From positions 1,067,065 through 1,131,064 of the forward strand of contig MU006216.1 in NCBI GenBank assembly GCA_010093685.1: a stretch of 64,000 bases of DNA, written 5' to 3'. The translations under genes and the position numbers were made by a program. Source of the DNA: Ophiobolus disseminans (taxonomy: Eukaryota; Ascomycota; Dothideomycetes; Pleosporales; Phaeosphaeriaceae). The notes below the pieces were generated by a model, which was not told the origin of the DNA, ran no database searches, and worked only from the letters and a program-made list of their open reading frames with translations. Shown piece by piece: positions 23,901 to 35,105 of the stretch. Within the stretch, counting starts at the first letter, position 1. Each line of letters opens with the position of its first letter.

Positions 23901-24220
23901 TAGGGGATAGCAGACGATGGGGAAGCTGTGTACACTCATGATTGCGTTTTATGATAAGATGTAAGAATGCTTTGTAGAAACTTGTTGAGCTTATGGCAAT
24001 TTTACTTACGATCCGACTTTGACGCAGTTTACTTTCCACTCATTTCAGATGCGTCTCAAACTAATCGAGGTTTCGTATGAATCAACGAGAAACACAATCT
24101 ATTCTACCTAGAATACGGTCATCCAAAAGAAAGAAAAAGAACACCATCTAGGGGTATCACCTCACAAAATGCTCTTCCCAAACGCCTTTAAACCCAAAAC
24201 ACCATCCCCCGCACAACATC
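23901..24220. other. 3'-3' intergenic spacer
   Basis: 320 bp between the UNC-45-like gene and the tail of the GDSL gene. AT-rich, with no gene or repeat seen. Confidence 0.5.
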
Positions 24221-24583
24221 TCACACCTCAACACATCCTCCAAAGTTCAACCACCCCGGATCCTCCTCATTCCACACAGCCGACCTTATCGCCATGTTCA
24301 CCACACTCACCGTACCAACAGCAGGCCCCATATCCGCCCGAAGCGTGACCGTCCACTCATGTTTATCCACAACTTCATACCTCCACGCCTCGCCCCACGA
24401 CTCCACGTTAATGCCACCATGTCCCAGCAACTGTTTTACATCGTAATCTTGTTCGTAAACCTTGCGGAACAGCTCAAACGACTCGCGCAACTCGTGTCCG
24501 AACCCAGAGCTGAAGCATCCCGCGCCCCATAGACGCGCCGTGCAGCCGTTTGCGCTCTTGCAATTCTCGAGCTGGCACCACGC
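24221..24583 (-). pseudogene. coding-like 3' extension of the GDSL hydrolase gene, after an in-frame TGA
   Basis: Directly after the stop codon of the GDSL gene (TGA, 24586-24584), the same frame stays open for another 120 codons to a stop at 24221. The sequence looks protein-like: a Cys-rich start (WCQLENCKSANGCTARLWG), a GFGHELRESFELFRKVYEQ helix, and a WRYEVVDKHEWTVTLRADMG strand-like segment resembling the GWKYSIATK segment just upstream of the stop. No canonical GTAWGT donor lies before the stop that would splice it out, and TGA-G is not a strong read-through context. I read it as the ancestral C-terminus lost through a nonsense mutation, or as a read-through extension; a sequencing error is possible. 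Confidence 0.55.
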
Positions 24584-26274
24584 TCAGGGGTGTTTGGGCG
24601 CGGGGGGGCGCTGCGCTTTCGTAGCGATGCTGTATTTCCAGCCGTCTACTTCGACTTCGCCGCCGGCTTTCCAGTCCATGGGGTTGGCGGAGCTGTCGTT
24701 GTCGCATTCGTCGAAGATTTTGTGGAGGTTTTGGGCGCATTGGGTCGGGGTGGGAGGGGCGGCGGGTTTGGAGATGGAGAAGGAGGGCCCGGCGAAGATG
24801 TCGACGGCTTCGGGTGTGCCGGAGAGGTAGTGGCCTGTTCCGATGCTGTCGGACATGCCTGCGAGGAGTGGGCAGTATGTGTTTGTGATGAGGTCACTGA
24901 GGGGCGCTATTGTGGCGTAGGTATTGGATTGGAGGCCTTTGCACTTGACGCCTGATTTGGGGGAATCGGGGGACTCGTTGTCTTTGCCGGCATTGTATGC
25001 GTCGAAGAAGGCATCCTTGTAGGCCGTGTGGCCTTTGATGTTGGGATGGAAGATGCGCGTTAAAAACCCTGGGAGGGTTTTCGAATCGATCAGATTGGGG
25101 TCACTGTCGGATTTGACGTTGTTTGGCTGAGCCTGTAGATCATTCTCTCCGCCGTCGACTAAAGAGTTGGCGATGAGGCATTGGAAGTATCGCCCTGCAT
25201 CACCGCCACCATTTAGAATGGCGTTACGGTCGCCTTTTGGAGTTTGATCATTGACGCTGAACATGACCTTTGAGGTTGCCGAGTACTCGAACGGGAAGAA
25301 CCAGATATCAGGGTTTCGATAGCTTGGTTCTTTGACACCCTCTTCGCAGAAGCGATGTCCTTTAAAGTAGGGATCGGTGTCCACAAATGTGATCTGAAGA
25401 ACGTCCTTGTGGTCCTTCTGATAGTCGGTTATGAAAGATTTGATCTTATCGTTAAGCCGAAAAGTCAGTTGGTTCATCTTGGAGCGACGTTCTTTAATTA
25501 GAGGCAGGAAGTCATTGCGGTTGCAACCAAATTTGAAGCTGACGTTGTCGCAGTCATCAGTCGTGTCATTCCAGAATCGAGGGTAGCCAGTCACAGATAG
25601 GCGGCTTTTTGGTGCATTTTCGAAGATGGCTGTAATCGACGCAGTGTACTTCCTCCGTAAGTCATCACTGTCAATATTAGTTCCGAGTAGCTTCATTGCT
25701 TCATCACAGTCCCTTGTGCAGTCGTCAGGCGGACCAAAGAACGAGCCGCAACCGAGGCAACCAAGGTGCTTGAACCTATAAACACACTTTGAGACTTGTC
25801 AGTAACATAAGGTGCTAGTCATCAGATGATACTTACCCGTTCAAGTAGATCAGTGAAGCCCACGTCATTACCACCGATGGAAAGTGTCACGAGATCAGGA
25901 TTGGTGTCCTTCAGTAACGATGCTTGCGGCTCTTTGGGCTGAACATCACTCCCCTCTGCTCCCTTGTAGATATGCTTGGTTTCGGCGCCTGTACAGGCTA
26001 TGAAGTCGAAGTTCTTGATAGGTTTTGGACCATGCAGCTTGCTGTCGTTGGCTACTTGTAGCCCCCAAGCCTCTTTAGTCCGGAAACACGAATCGCCATC
26101 GTAAGCGGCGCCCGCGCCTGGTCCGGCGACGAAGGAGTCTCCCAGATAAGCAAATCGGTTCACATCAAAGACATCTCGAGGGTTAATACGAGAAACGCTA
26201 GGGAATGCAAGAGCGAGAGACTCTCCCGCAAATGTTAGAGTGACGGGCTGTACAAACGTGCCTACGGTAAGCAT
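24584..26274 (-). CDS. SGNH/GDSL-type lipase/esterase, probably secreted
   Basis: Two exons on the minus strand (26274-25837 and 25786-24584) around a 50-nt GTAAGT...AAAG intron; 546 aa to the TGA. SGNH hydrolases cleave ester bonds of lipids or acylated carbohydrates. Block I is YLGDSFVAGPGAG with nucleophile Ser47, block II includes the CTGAETK glycine, block III is SIGGND (Asn136), and block V is FHPNIKGH with the probable catalytic His393. The second half has several cysteines that could form disulfides, in keeping with export. The N-terminus is hydrophobic (residues 1-26) but carries a Glu, so the signal peptide is weak. The acceptor AAAG at 25787 is chosen because the nearer TATAG breaks the frame; with it CVYRFKHLGC follows DLLER. 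The C-terminus may be truncated: see the in-frame continuation at 24221-24583. A TATA box lies about 80 bp upstream of the start. Confidence 0.85.
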
Positions 26275-27403
26275 TGTAGATGTCGTCTATTGATAAGCTG
26301 CGAAATTTGGAGCTGAAAGATGTAATGGTGAAGAAGATCACATTAGAAGCGCCTCTTATATAACCTCTTTCTGCATTGTTCGATGCTTTGCCTCAGCTGC
26401 GTGTATTTATTGTAGACACATTGCGGTCAGGAAGCTCCAACCTCATCAAAGCCTGCAGGGCGCAGCTCTTGTATATCTAAAGATGGCTTGATACATGTGG
26501 CACTCAAAACCATGTGTATCTGTGCCGCTCCCTGATCCAGAGTTGATTCTACCCATCAGTACTGGCAGGCTCTGACCAAATTGAGGTGGTGCTGGACTGT
26601 AATCCAAGGAGTAATTCCATCATAACGACATTACAGGTAGTAGATAAGTTTCTTCCTGAAGAAATTCGTTGTGTATGATATGATGTACTACCCAATGCTC
26701 AGCGACTGCACTGTGCCCTTCACATTTTATGGATTTGGACGCGCGCATAGTATAACGTAATATAGAAACCTGTAGTGTTTTATGTACGCGCATGGTCGCA
26801 TTGAGAGTCTTTGGCGCGAACGGCGGCGGTAATTATCTGATATTGTGGCAGGCGTGGACAGTTTCGGTTTCCCAAACTGTCGACGGTATGGACGACGGTA
26901 ACTGAACTGAACTGTTGATTGATTGCCTGTGTTCAGCATGACAAGAGAGTGTGATGTTTTGTGAGGTATATATACTTGCAAAGAGAATATTGGAGCGTAA
27001 AATAGTTTGTAACGAAACTTTGGGCGAGGGCTACGTGCTTCGTAATGCCAAGACATTATTAAATATACGTCACTGGTCAGGACTTCCTCACGACACAACC
27101 GTCTCAGTCACGCCACTAAGTTTGAAACTTCGCGCATGGTCCAGAAAAGCTGGCAAGGCTGAGTTGCTTTTGTGCATTTCACATCAACCAAAGATTACGC
27201 GCTCATACACTGCGCCACATAGAGCTGGACAACCTTGAGCTGCGGCCCTGGGGCGTAGTTGCAAAGTGGTTGCCGTGCTTGCAGCCCACGTAGCTAGAGA
27301 TTTTCCTTGGGCAACTGTTATGCACAGTAGTTGTACTTCCTGTGTGTATTGGAAATTTACTTCGATTTCATTCTATCAACCTCGAGATTCTAAGCTACCT
27401 ACT
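26275..27403. other. divergent intergenic region
   Basis: 1.1 kb between the starts of the GDSL gene (minus) and the secreted Hsp70-like gene (plus), so it should hold both promoters. Apart from the TATA box at 26355-26362 it is AT-rich without recognisable sites. A 123-codon minus-strand frame at 26727-27098 has no protein-like character and is not supported. Confidence 0.5.
26355..26362 (-). promoter_or_regulatory. TATA box of the GDSL hydrolase gene
   Basis: TATATAAG on the minus strand, 81-88 bp upstream of the ATG at 26274, a plausible distance for a fungal TATA box plus short leader. Confidence 0.6.
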
Positions 27404-28494
27404 ATGCTCAAGTTCACATCTTTCGTCCTGGGATCTATTCTACTTCTGCTCCTACATTTCGGGTCACAGCGCGCAATTAGCTCGAAGGAGGTATCCACGA
27501 GCTCTCAAGTAGTTGGTATAGCGTTGACTGCAAACCATGCTGTAGTGTCTCGCAGAGACAGTAATGGGTCTTTTGACGACTTGGGCCGCGTCGATGCTCT
27601 TGATGAGTATGTTGAGCTTATAGAAAGACTAAGCTCATGGGGTACAGAGCACCCAAGGTATGTTGGACTTTGTTGTCTCGATCTAGGAAATTCGGAATAG
27701 TCTCGTTCACCATTCTTAGCCCTCCATACTTCAGTATGGAGGATTCATGGAACGACTGGCCTCGCCAGATACTGAGATCTGCGCGGAGATCTATGGGCCT
27801 ACCGGCATCATCTGACGTGGCCATCGTAGCCAGGATGCTCCAGCCAATCCTAGATCTAGTAGAACAAACAGAACGGTCCACAATCTCTGCTTTAGTCAGC
27901 TTTCCAGCGTTGCGAGGACTCTACCAGGAGGACATCGTCGACGCAGCATTACATGTCGGCCTCACCCAGATAGCATATGGCTATGAATATCACCCACATG
28001 AACTTGTTGCTACTTTTGCTGGGCATGGAATGGGATTGGAGTATCTTAACCATGATCCAGACGAGTTCGAACACCGCCCCACACTGCTTGTGGAGTACAC
28101 GAAGAAAGCCTTTCTTTTACATCATCGATACATGACCCAAGCAGTCGAGATCCCTTGGCCGCATATGCAATTGCAGATGTCATTCGACATGGGTGGTGGC
28201 CGACATCCAGACTTACATGCCATCACAGACTTTCTCTTCAAGTTTTTGTCCGACGAGTACAAGCGGGTGGGAGACCCAGCTCCTCAGAAAGTCACAATCC
28301 TTATCACTGGAAGTGCACAAAGTCTTGCAGACGGTAAAATGGAACGGGCAGCCACGCTTGCCGTGAATGCTCTTGGTTCAAGCATTGAGAGCTTTTCGAA
28401 GAATCCGGAACACATGGCTGCAAGAGGTGCTGCTGAACTGGTAAGAGACACCGCTGATTCGGAGTTCGAGATATTTAGGCTTACATTACGCTAG
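27404..28494 (+). CDS. secreted protein resembling a degenerate Hsp70/actin-fold ATPase
   Basis: Two exons (27404-27657 and 27720-28494, 62-nt GTATGT...TTAG intron), 342 aa. I do not know a named function. Residues 1-24 form a good signal peptide (MLKFTSFVLGSILLLLLHFG, then SQRA). The order of motifs recalls the Hsp70-like ATPase fold: VVGIALTANHAVV (36-48) sits where Hsp70 has its phosphate-1 loop; ISALVSFPALRGLYQEDIVD (140-159) followed by AALHVGL resembles the Hsp70 'VPA..N..QR....AG..AGL' segment; HPHELVATFAGHGMGL (176-191) resembles the 'EPTAAALAYG' helix; TLLVEYTKKAFLL (206-218) takes the phosphate-2 place; VTILITGSAQSL (276-287) the adenosine motif; and MAARGAA (317-323) the closing helix. 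The Asp and Gly residues that bind nucleotide phosphates are missing from both phosphate loops, so it is probably not an active ATPase. The fold call is inference from motif spacing. Confidence 0.8.
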
Positions 28495-31400
28495 GCTTGG
28501 AGAGGTATGAAGGCTAAGGGAGAGACAGAAAGGTGAGGAAGTTTCAGTGATGCTATGCAAACGACGGAAGTAGTGCGTATGCATATTTTGCAGCGACAGG
28601 GTGTATTTTTACACAAATTGACGAGCGATGGCAAAGTGTAAAGAACTTGGCGGGGTGTTGGTGCTGCGAGAGACTGTTAGAGATACCATCTATAGCTGAA
28701 TAATGATCTCGGGAAGTGAAGTTCGCTTGACTTGGAAAAGAAGCGCTGTATGGTTGAGCACTATCATCAGTCAGACATACCGGTAGAGATGTAAGCCTTA
28801 CGTTCGCCTGTACATACACCTGCATGTCATCCGTTTATAAACACGTCTTGCTCCAACACTTCGGATGCTACCCGATAGGTCAACTTTCACTACCAAACCA
28901 GGTTCGTGTCTAGTTACGTCCACACCCGAGTCCTAATATAATGCATGCGGAGATGTTTAATAATACTGACATCAATTCTTCTCTCTATTCGCGCACCACT
29001 AGCCTTTAAAGCTACGATCACTTACCCAACCAGTCTCGTACTCGTTCCAACCTCAGCTCATCGTAGTAATGTCTGCCGGCTTTCCCCGACCATGTATTTG
29101 CATTCCAAGCCAAAGCTACAACTCGTACCTAAGCATAGGCTAAGCTGGTGCATGCGGAGTCGTATCCGTATCCGCTAGTACCAACGATGGCCGATGACCT
29201 TCAAAACGTCAAAGGACCTTGCTCCGCACTAGTAAAGCTCTAGCTTCACGCAAACATTGCGCACGCTTGAAGTTCACAACAAACCTGCCTGTGAAGCAGG
29301 CTAGAAGGAGGATATGCACTACGAAGCGAAGTGCTCTGGAGCGAATCTATTATTGTGGGTGTGCGAATAACATGTCGCAACAACCTCTGCGTAAACGCCT
29401 GGGGCAGGTACATGTGCAGTTGCCTATCGCAGACCCGTCTCCGGACGACATGTGTTCTGAGAGTCCTCGTAAAGTGCACTAGCAGCTGACCGACGTTGTC
29501 CCTAACCCCGCAAAAACCGACCAAACAAGCCACAGGGCCCAGCAACTTCACGATATGCGTAGCGAGCGTTCTGAATCCAAGTCGCTGGCTCGGGATGAGG
29601 CCTGAGCGTGACCGACAGACGGGTTCTTGAGTGATTGCGCGGCCCGGAGAAGACTCCGGCTAGTCGTGACAAGCCGCTGCTATGTCTCTGACACGATGAT
29701 CAACGTTGAATTGTGCTCTGTATCAGAGTTTTAGTGCTTCAGAGATGGCAGTGATGGTAGGTGGGTTGAGATGGTGGTAGTATGAAATGCGACGATGCAA
29801 ATATGCGTGAAGACATGGCTCGCTGACGCTTGTAGAGACGGGGTATGACGCTCTGGCAAGAAATAGAAAATTCAACTGCGATGTGAGGAGAGTGACTAGC
29901 TGGACTTGATAAGGGAGAAGAAAGAAAGTGTTAACAACCAAAGTGTTAACGACCGGTGGTTCTTGCTAGTTATCCATGATATAAACCACTGAACACTGGA
30001 TCGTGTTGTTCTTACTGACAAAGGATACAAGTCCGCCGTGGATCTGAAGAAAGCATGATAATAGAACACTGAAACTACAGGACGCTGTAGTTCTTGCTTA
30101 CTATGTCCGAGAGCTACTTTGTTTTAGTCACGGTTTCCAGTTCCAAGGACAACCGCTGAAAAGAGATACAGATAGTTGACTTTGGCCTCAGAAAACCATG
30201 CAGCACAGATTTCAGCGGATGCCTGGGCGAAAGATTCCCAGAGAAAGTCTCCGTAGAGTACATATGGAGCGCTCGGTGCGGAAGACTCAGCTATTGACTC
30301 TCCTCACCAGCGCAGAACATGGATTTCAGTGAACTTTTACAGGGCCTGAAAGATGCTATAAGGGACCACCCCGACTCAAGCCCCTGGACCACCCACCTGT
30401 TGACAGTGGGAAAGCTGACTTGGCTGGCTCAAGACTCCAACATACAGGGACCCCCGAAGTCCCTGAACATCACCCAGCCTCCTCTTTTCGCGACCTCCTG
30501 ATCTCCTGCATCTGAAGCGCTCAACAATAAGATAGAATGGCGCTTCCGCGAGCCGAGATCTGCAATAATGAGGCGGGTCGACGGTGTCTGCGAATGTTTA
30601 GTGGTCATGGGGTAGTTTAGATTAAACGGCTATCCCAGGCACTCCCAGACACCATAGTGTCAGGCACCTGGTACATGGTTGATGGATCTTCAGCGGCCGC
30701 CGATCCTAAGGCCCCCGAATGTCAAATGTGTGGAGGCGCGCCAGGGAACTTGATCCGAACCAGTCGTTTGGATCGGACGGCCTTTCGCGCTCGCGCCAAC
30801 TGTTGTTGCAGTAGCCTGTTTCTCTGTACATGCAGTGAGGCAATTTTAGTGTCATCTGAACATCATTGGGGTCCAATTTGGCGCTACTATCTCCAAGGAA
30901 CGGAGATGTAGATGTGATTACAGTGATCGGTAGCCCTGCCGTAGTTTAAGCAGGGAGGTATTGCCGAGTTTGTCCTCTAGTCTCTCGACAGTGTTTTGGC
31001 CGCCGAAAAGATTCGCGGGATTCAACCCCGAGAGGGTACTGTAGTAGAATGTAGTAAGGATGCTCAGCTCCAGTGAATGTAAGCGCACGAAACATTGAAT
31101 CAACTATGAAAGGACTAGACCAGAGTAGCAGAAAATGCAAGGTTTGTGCATGATGCGCCGAAAGCTTCCTCGCTCATTAGTAAACCTTACCATTGAGCGG
31201 CGAGAACACCGCATTCTCGATACCGGATCCATTCAGCCCGCAAGGTCATGTCTGTGAAAACATATCCAATATAGCACACGGTATCTACGGAAGTGCCTTC
31301 TCCTGTCGCATGATTAGTGAACTGAAGTAGAAAGGCTCCGGTGGCGTCTGGTTGTACTAAATCGTCGCACCTACAGAGTTGACAAAGTATGAGTAGTGAT

Positions 31401-32983
31401 GGCACCATTTCGGGGTCTTTCTTCCAAGCGAACGTCTGCAGTAGATGCAGTAAACCCAAGGACGGAAAGGGCAGGTTGTTGGACCCTCGAACCTGTGCAG
31501 TGCCACTGGTGTGACCGGTTTCATCTCCACTGCTCGGCATGCCTTCGGCAGAGCCACTCAGATTCTCTGTCTCGGGCCGTCAGATGAAGAGAGACAGGGA
31601 TCTACACCAAGTGCATTGCGCTTGGAGATAACGAGGCTTGCAGCATGAACTCGAGCGGAGGCGCCATCACAATCTGGTGGCTGATCATTAGGTGCGGAAA
31701 TCTCAGCCGTATCGAAATTGTAACGTAAGATCTTCATGTTGCCCCTGGTGAAGGTATATTCCGTAGACTGTACGTAGTCTAAGTCATGAAATTTCAAAAA
31801 TTTCGAAGATGGTCGCTGAAAAGATCTACCGGTAGCCACCACGTGCAACATGCGAAAGCGGGGCCGGAGGAACGCCCAAGGGGTTACCGCAGAGTCAGCT
31901 AATGCAAAGTAACGACCGATCTGATTGGACTGGATATGTCGACCGGACCAGTCAGCGATGATACAAAAGGACGTTGAGCGCTCGTTAGCTCCGCGTACAC
32001 GGCACACGTACTTCGACCCTGGGCTGATAAAGGCGTAAAAGAAAAGACCACCTCGCTTGCGCCTCGCTTCGTGCCTAGCTGCGTAAAATAGATGCGATCT
32101 GGACGCGTCGTGTGTGTCTTGGAGCCGTCAGCGATAGCCGGTGGATAGTACTGGCAATCATTCAGCTCATCCAGTCCGAAAATCTTCAGGCAACAGCGAT
32201 CTGCCGATGTCACTGAGCTGTATGACGTCGTGCCGCACTACAGTGAAACGGTTCCTGTTTAGGTCACCATGGGCTTTCAAAGAATGCCGTCTTTTTCAAA
32301 GCAACGGGCACCAAGTCGTGGGGGATTCGCCGTCTCATTGGTTGTGAGGTGTCGATGTTTCGTCGCAACCGGGCAAACAGTTCCGTTGCGTTGTTGTGAT
32401 TCGCCCGGGTGTGCTCGCCAATTGTTGAGCCTTCTGCAGGAGGAGGATTTCCACAACGGTAAGAGACATGGGCTGTAGCCGATATAGCAAGCGAGAGGAC
32501 CTGATTGAATCGCAAAAGTCGGCCGCTGTGGATGTTCGGCAACGATATTTCTCGGCAAACCGGACGGGCCAGCGGTTTCTCGCGATGTGTGACGTCACCC
32601 TGCGCTTCGACGCCATACCCGGGCAGAAGTTTCAGAATGAGATGCAGTTTGATACGATTTTTTCTTGATCTTGACTGAGTCAATAGATACGTCGTCGAAA
32701 CAGACGTTCTTTGCTTCTAAGATTCGTACTGTAGGTAAGCTGCTACCTGATGATATGTGCCATGAACGGGTTGTTACACCCTTCTTATCGGAGAAAGGTC
32801 CAATAGGTATTAGTTGATGAATGTGAATTTCGATATTATCGGAGCTTATTAGGTAACAATTCTGATTCTGCTCCTTGTAGCAGAATGTGAAGCGGAGATG
32901 ATTCCGCAATTTCGATAGTCGTGAAACCGAAGAAGTTGGATTATGCATTACTCCACTGTGCACCATGGCTGATCAATGTAACT
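28495..32983. other. gene-poor region
   Basis: About 4.5 kb without a supportable gene. Short frames of 60-150 codons occur on both strands (for example 30319-30501 plus, 31187-31540 minus, 31558-32213 minus in two frames), as expected by chance at near 50% GC; none shows motifs. A short direct repeat (AAGTGTTAACAACC / AAGTGTTAACGACC) is at about 29927-29955 and a hairpin at 30073-30092. No transposon protein or terminal repeat pair was recognised. Confidence 0.5.
30073..30092. repeat. perfect short hairpin, 8-bp stem
   Basis: AACTACAG at 30073-30080 and its exact reverse complement CTGTAGTT at 30085-30092, separated by the 4-base loop GACG. Confidence 0.8.
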
Positions 32984-33407
32984 TCAGACTTTCAGACCCA
33001 GCAAGGAGCCTATTATTGCCGCTGCACTTGGCTTCCCGATTTTTAGGGTCATTAGAGCCAGCGAATGAACGTCCCAAATCATGTAACCTATATTCTTGAC
33101 ATTGGCACGAAGAGAAGCTCCATGGTAATAAAATATTTCAGAGATGACCACAACCCTTCGTGAATGTCGTGTTGAGAGGCACTGAAGAGGAGTGTAGCCG
33201 TAAATAGTACAGCACGCTACGTAAACGGATTTGATGTGCAAAGACTTTGACATCAGCATGGTTGGCCACCGCTGAACGCCTGGGAAACCGCGGGGTCTCA
33301 AGATGGCCTTCCGCCACTGTGGGAATAAATGTGAATGGCAGCTTACCTACTGGTTCGTCAATCTCATAGCCTGGAGGCTCTGCGCTTTGAAAACGATCTT
33401 CGATACG
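32984..33407 (-). pseudogene. possible relic of an ankyrin-repeat gene
   Basis: On the minus strand the frame ending at 32984 contains GYTPLQCLSTRHSRRVV followed by YYHGASLRANVKN, which fits one ankyrin repeat (consensus G-TPLH-A...H..VV..LL..GA..N) with a 3-residue insertion. Upstream, a canonical GTAAGC donor (33346) and a CAG acceptor (ending 33280) would join it in frame to 20 further codons (through GYEIDEPV), before a TAG at 33408-33410. No second repeat, start region or further domain is recognisable around it, so if it was a gene it has decayed. Ankyrin repeats are common in fungal NACHT/STAND and HET-related genes, but nothing here shows that association. Chance resemblance is possible. 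Confidence 0.35.
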
Positions 33408-33578
33408 CTACCGCAGATCCACAAAATGATTAATTGCGAGGACTTCACAAGCCTCTTGCCGTACAGGGCCCTTGTAGCTCGGAATGTTTTAACTCGACAA
33501 AGACTACCTCTTTGGAAAGTTCTGGAGGTTTACAAATCACTTTTGGGTAGTGGCTTGACTCTGTATTTCTTGATCTTT

Positions 33579-33603
33579 ACTAGTCCACTGTAATGGGACT
33601 AGT
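33579..33603. repeat. perfect hairpin 1 of a tandem pair, 8-bp stem
   Basis: ACTAGTCC at 33579-33586 pairs exactly with GGACTAGT at 33596-33603 across a 9-base loop. It lies 10 bp from a second perfect hairpin. Confidence 0.85.
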
Positions 33604-33613
33604 CTCCAAGGTA

Positions 33614-33639
33614 CGCTGATGTACAGAATGACATCAGCG
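33614..33639. repeat. perfect hairpin 2 of a tandem pair, 9-bp stem
   Basis: CGCTGATGT at 33614-33622 pairs exactly with ACATCAGCG at 33631-33639 across an 8-base loop (ACAGAATG). Confidence 0.85.
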
Positions 33640-35105
33640 GGTTTTGCGGCAGGAGAGTTCCGCGGCCCTGCATAAGACGACCCTTGAAACAGCGCGTCTT
33701 GTCAGCGGAGAAGGATCAAGATTTGGAGCAAAAAGGGCCGTATGGGACGATGACCATACGAAGTGGGCACTTAGCCGGACCAGGGTCAGATCGATTGCAC
33801 TCCAGATTCGATCCTCGAAGGCAATCCGAATGAAGGTCTGCGTGGAGTAATGGTCTGGCCAGGATTCGAGGGCTAAAGCTCAGGGTATATCAGCCACCGG
33901 AGGCGTGACGTCACTATCTCTTTTTTTGGCAAATTCCAAAAGTTCGATTGCCCACGACTTTCTCGATGCGCCAGCTGAATGTATAGAGCGGGCTAGCTGC
34001 TTCGGCGTTAGCCTGCGCAACCCCTGGGTAGCACCTGGGCCTGAACGTTGCGCCAGCTCGTTTCTGAATGCCGGTACCTCGGACGACAGAGACCCTGTAC
34101 CTGTTGCAGACCCCTTCGGCGCAAATGGCCATCCTTCAGAACGCGCGCTGGTGGTGGGCTTAGAGCAGGGCCCACAGCTCTGACTGCTGCGGCCGCCACG
34201 GCGGATGCTGGACACAGACAGTTGCTACGACAGCTGCTGGAAGCTTGCTCTAAAAGCAAGGTCATGATGTGATGATAGCTTCAGGCGGAGTTGCAGGGCC
34301 CGTGTCGGTGCGTTGGCAGAAGGAAGACTATGCTGCGATTGGCGCCCGACCTGGCCGATTATTCACGATCTCGATCTGAATGCCATTGATGGATCAAAGC
34401 GGCATGTCTCCGGAGCGCGACCACTGGGCGCGTACCTTTGGGGTTTGTTGATGATGTTTTTGTTACCAGACCATCCTGCGGCAGATGGGAGGGGACTCAA
34501 GTCTCGACGCAGGCGCCACCACCCGCCATGTCGTTCAACGACACCCACCCAGCGTCGTGCCGTTTCGAAATGAGCTGCTGCAGTGTTTCTGGTGCCCCAA
34601 AGCGATCGCCGGGACCCCCTGCAAGCCCGAAAACGCCGCATTAGCGCGATTGCTAGGAAGCTCAAAGCTTCGCATGGCAAAGTGTGAGTACATGGGTTTC
34701 TGAGAAAGCCTTGATCCCGGAGACGTGGTGAGCCGCGCTACAGGGAGGAACATAGTTTCCCTGCTTATTCCTCTTGCCCGTATATCACCTGTCCGTGTCC
34801 CGCTGTGTGCGCACTGGTTAGCATTCTTGCAAACAAGACCTGTCTCTTTCGCCCTGCGCACCCGTGCCCTACAGGTCTCGTCGCATCTCGGGAATCTTCC
34901 GCTCTTCTCCTGCGCACCCCCTCTGGCAGCATCCAGAAGTTGTATCCGGAACCCTACGTGAGGGCAACAGAAGCAACTTCTGCCATCGTCGTCGACTTTC
35001 CCGAGGTCCCTTTTCTGTCACGTGCCGACGCGTCATAGCCTTCGCAACCTTGGTTGTCGTCGCATTCCATTCACCAGCCTAAACTGGCCTGTGCTCGAAT
35101 TCAAA
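33640..35105. other. intergenic region upstream of the C2H2 gene
   Basis: About 1.5 kb presumably holding the promoter and leader of the C2H2 gene. The composition shifts to GC-rich near 34000-34650, where frames open by chance on several strands at once; none is supported as a gene. A CACGTG-containing sequence (TCACGTGCC) is at about 35019, 80 bp upstream of the start codon. Confidence 0.45.

Noticed and set aside
30319..30501. 60-codon plus-strand frame (MDFSELLQGLKDAIRD start)
   Set aside because: A decent-looking start, but it ends quickly, has no continuation through an evident intron and no family resemblance.
30636..30671. Imperfect inverted repeat with CCAGGCAC-like ends, considered as a MITE terminus
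   Set aside because: Stem broken by mismatches, no target-site duplication and no matching partner nearby.
31187..32213. Series of minus-strand frames that might continue the ankyrin relic
   Set aside because: Frames change twice without plausible introns and show no domain; frames of this size arise by chance at this GC content.
28495..35105. Idea that the gene-poor stretch is a transposon
   Set aside because: No reverse transcriptase, transposase, LTR pair, TIR pair or poly-A tract with target-site duplication was found by eye.
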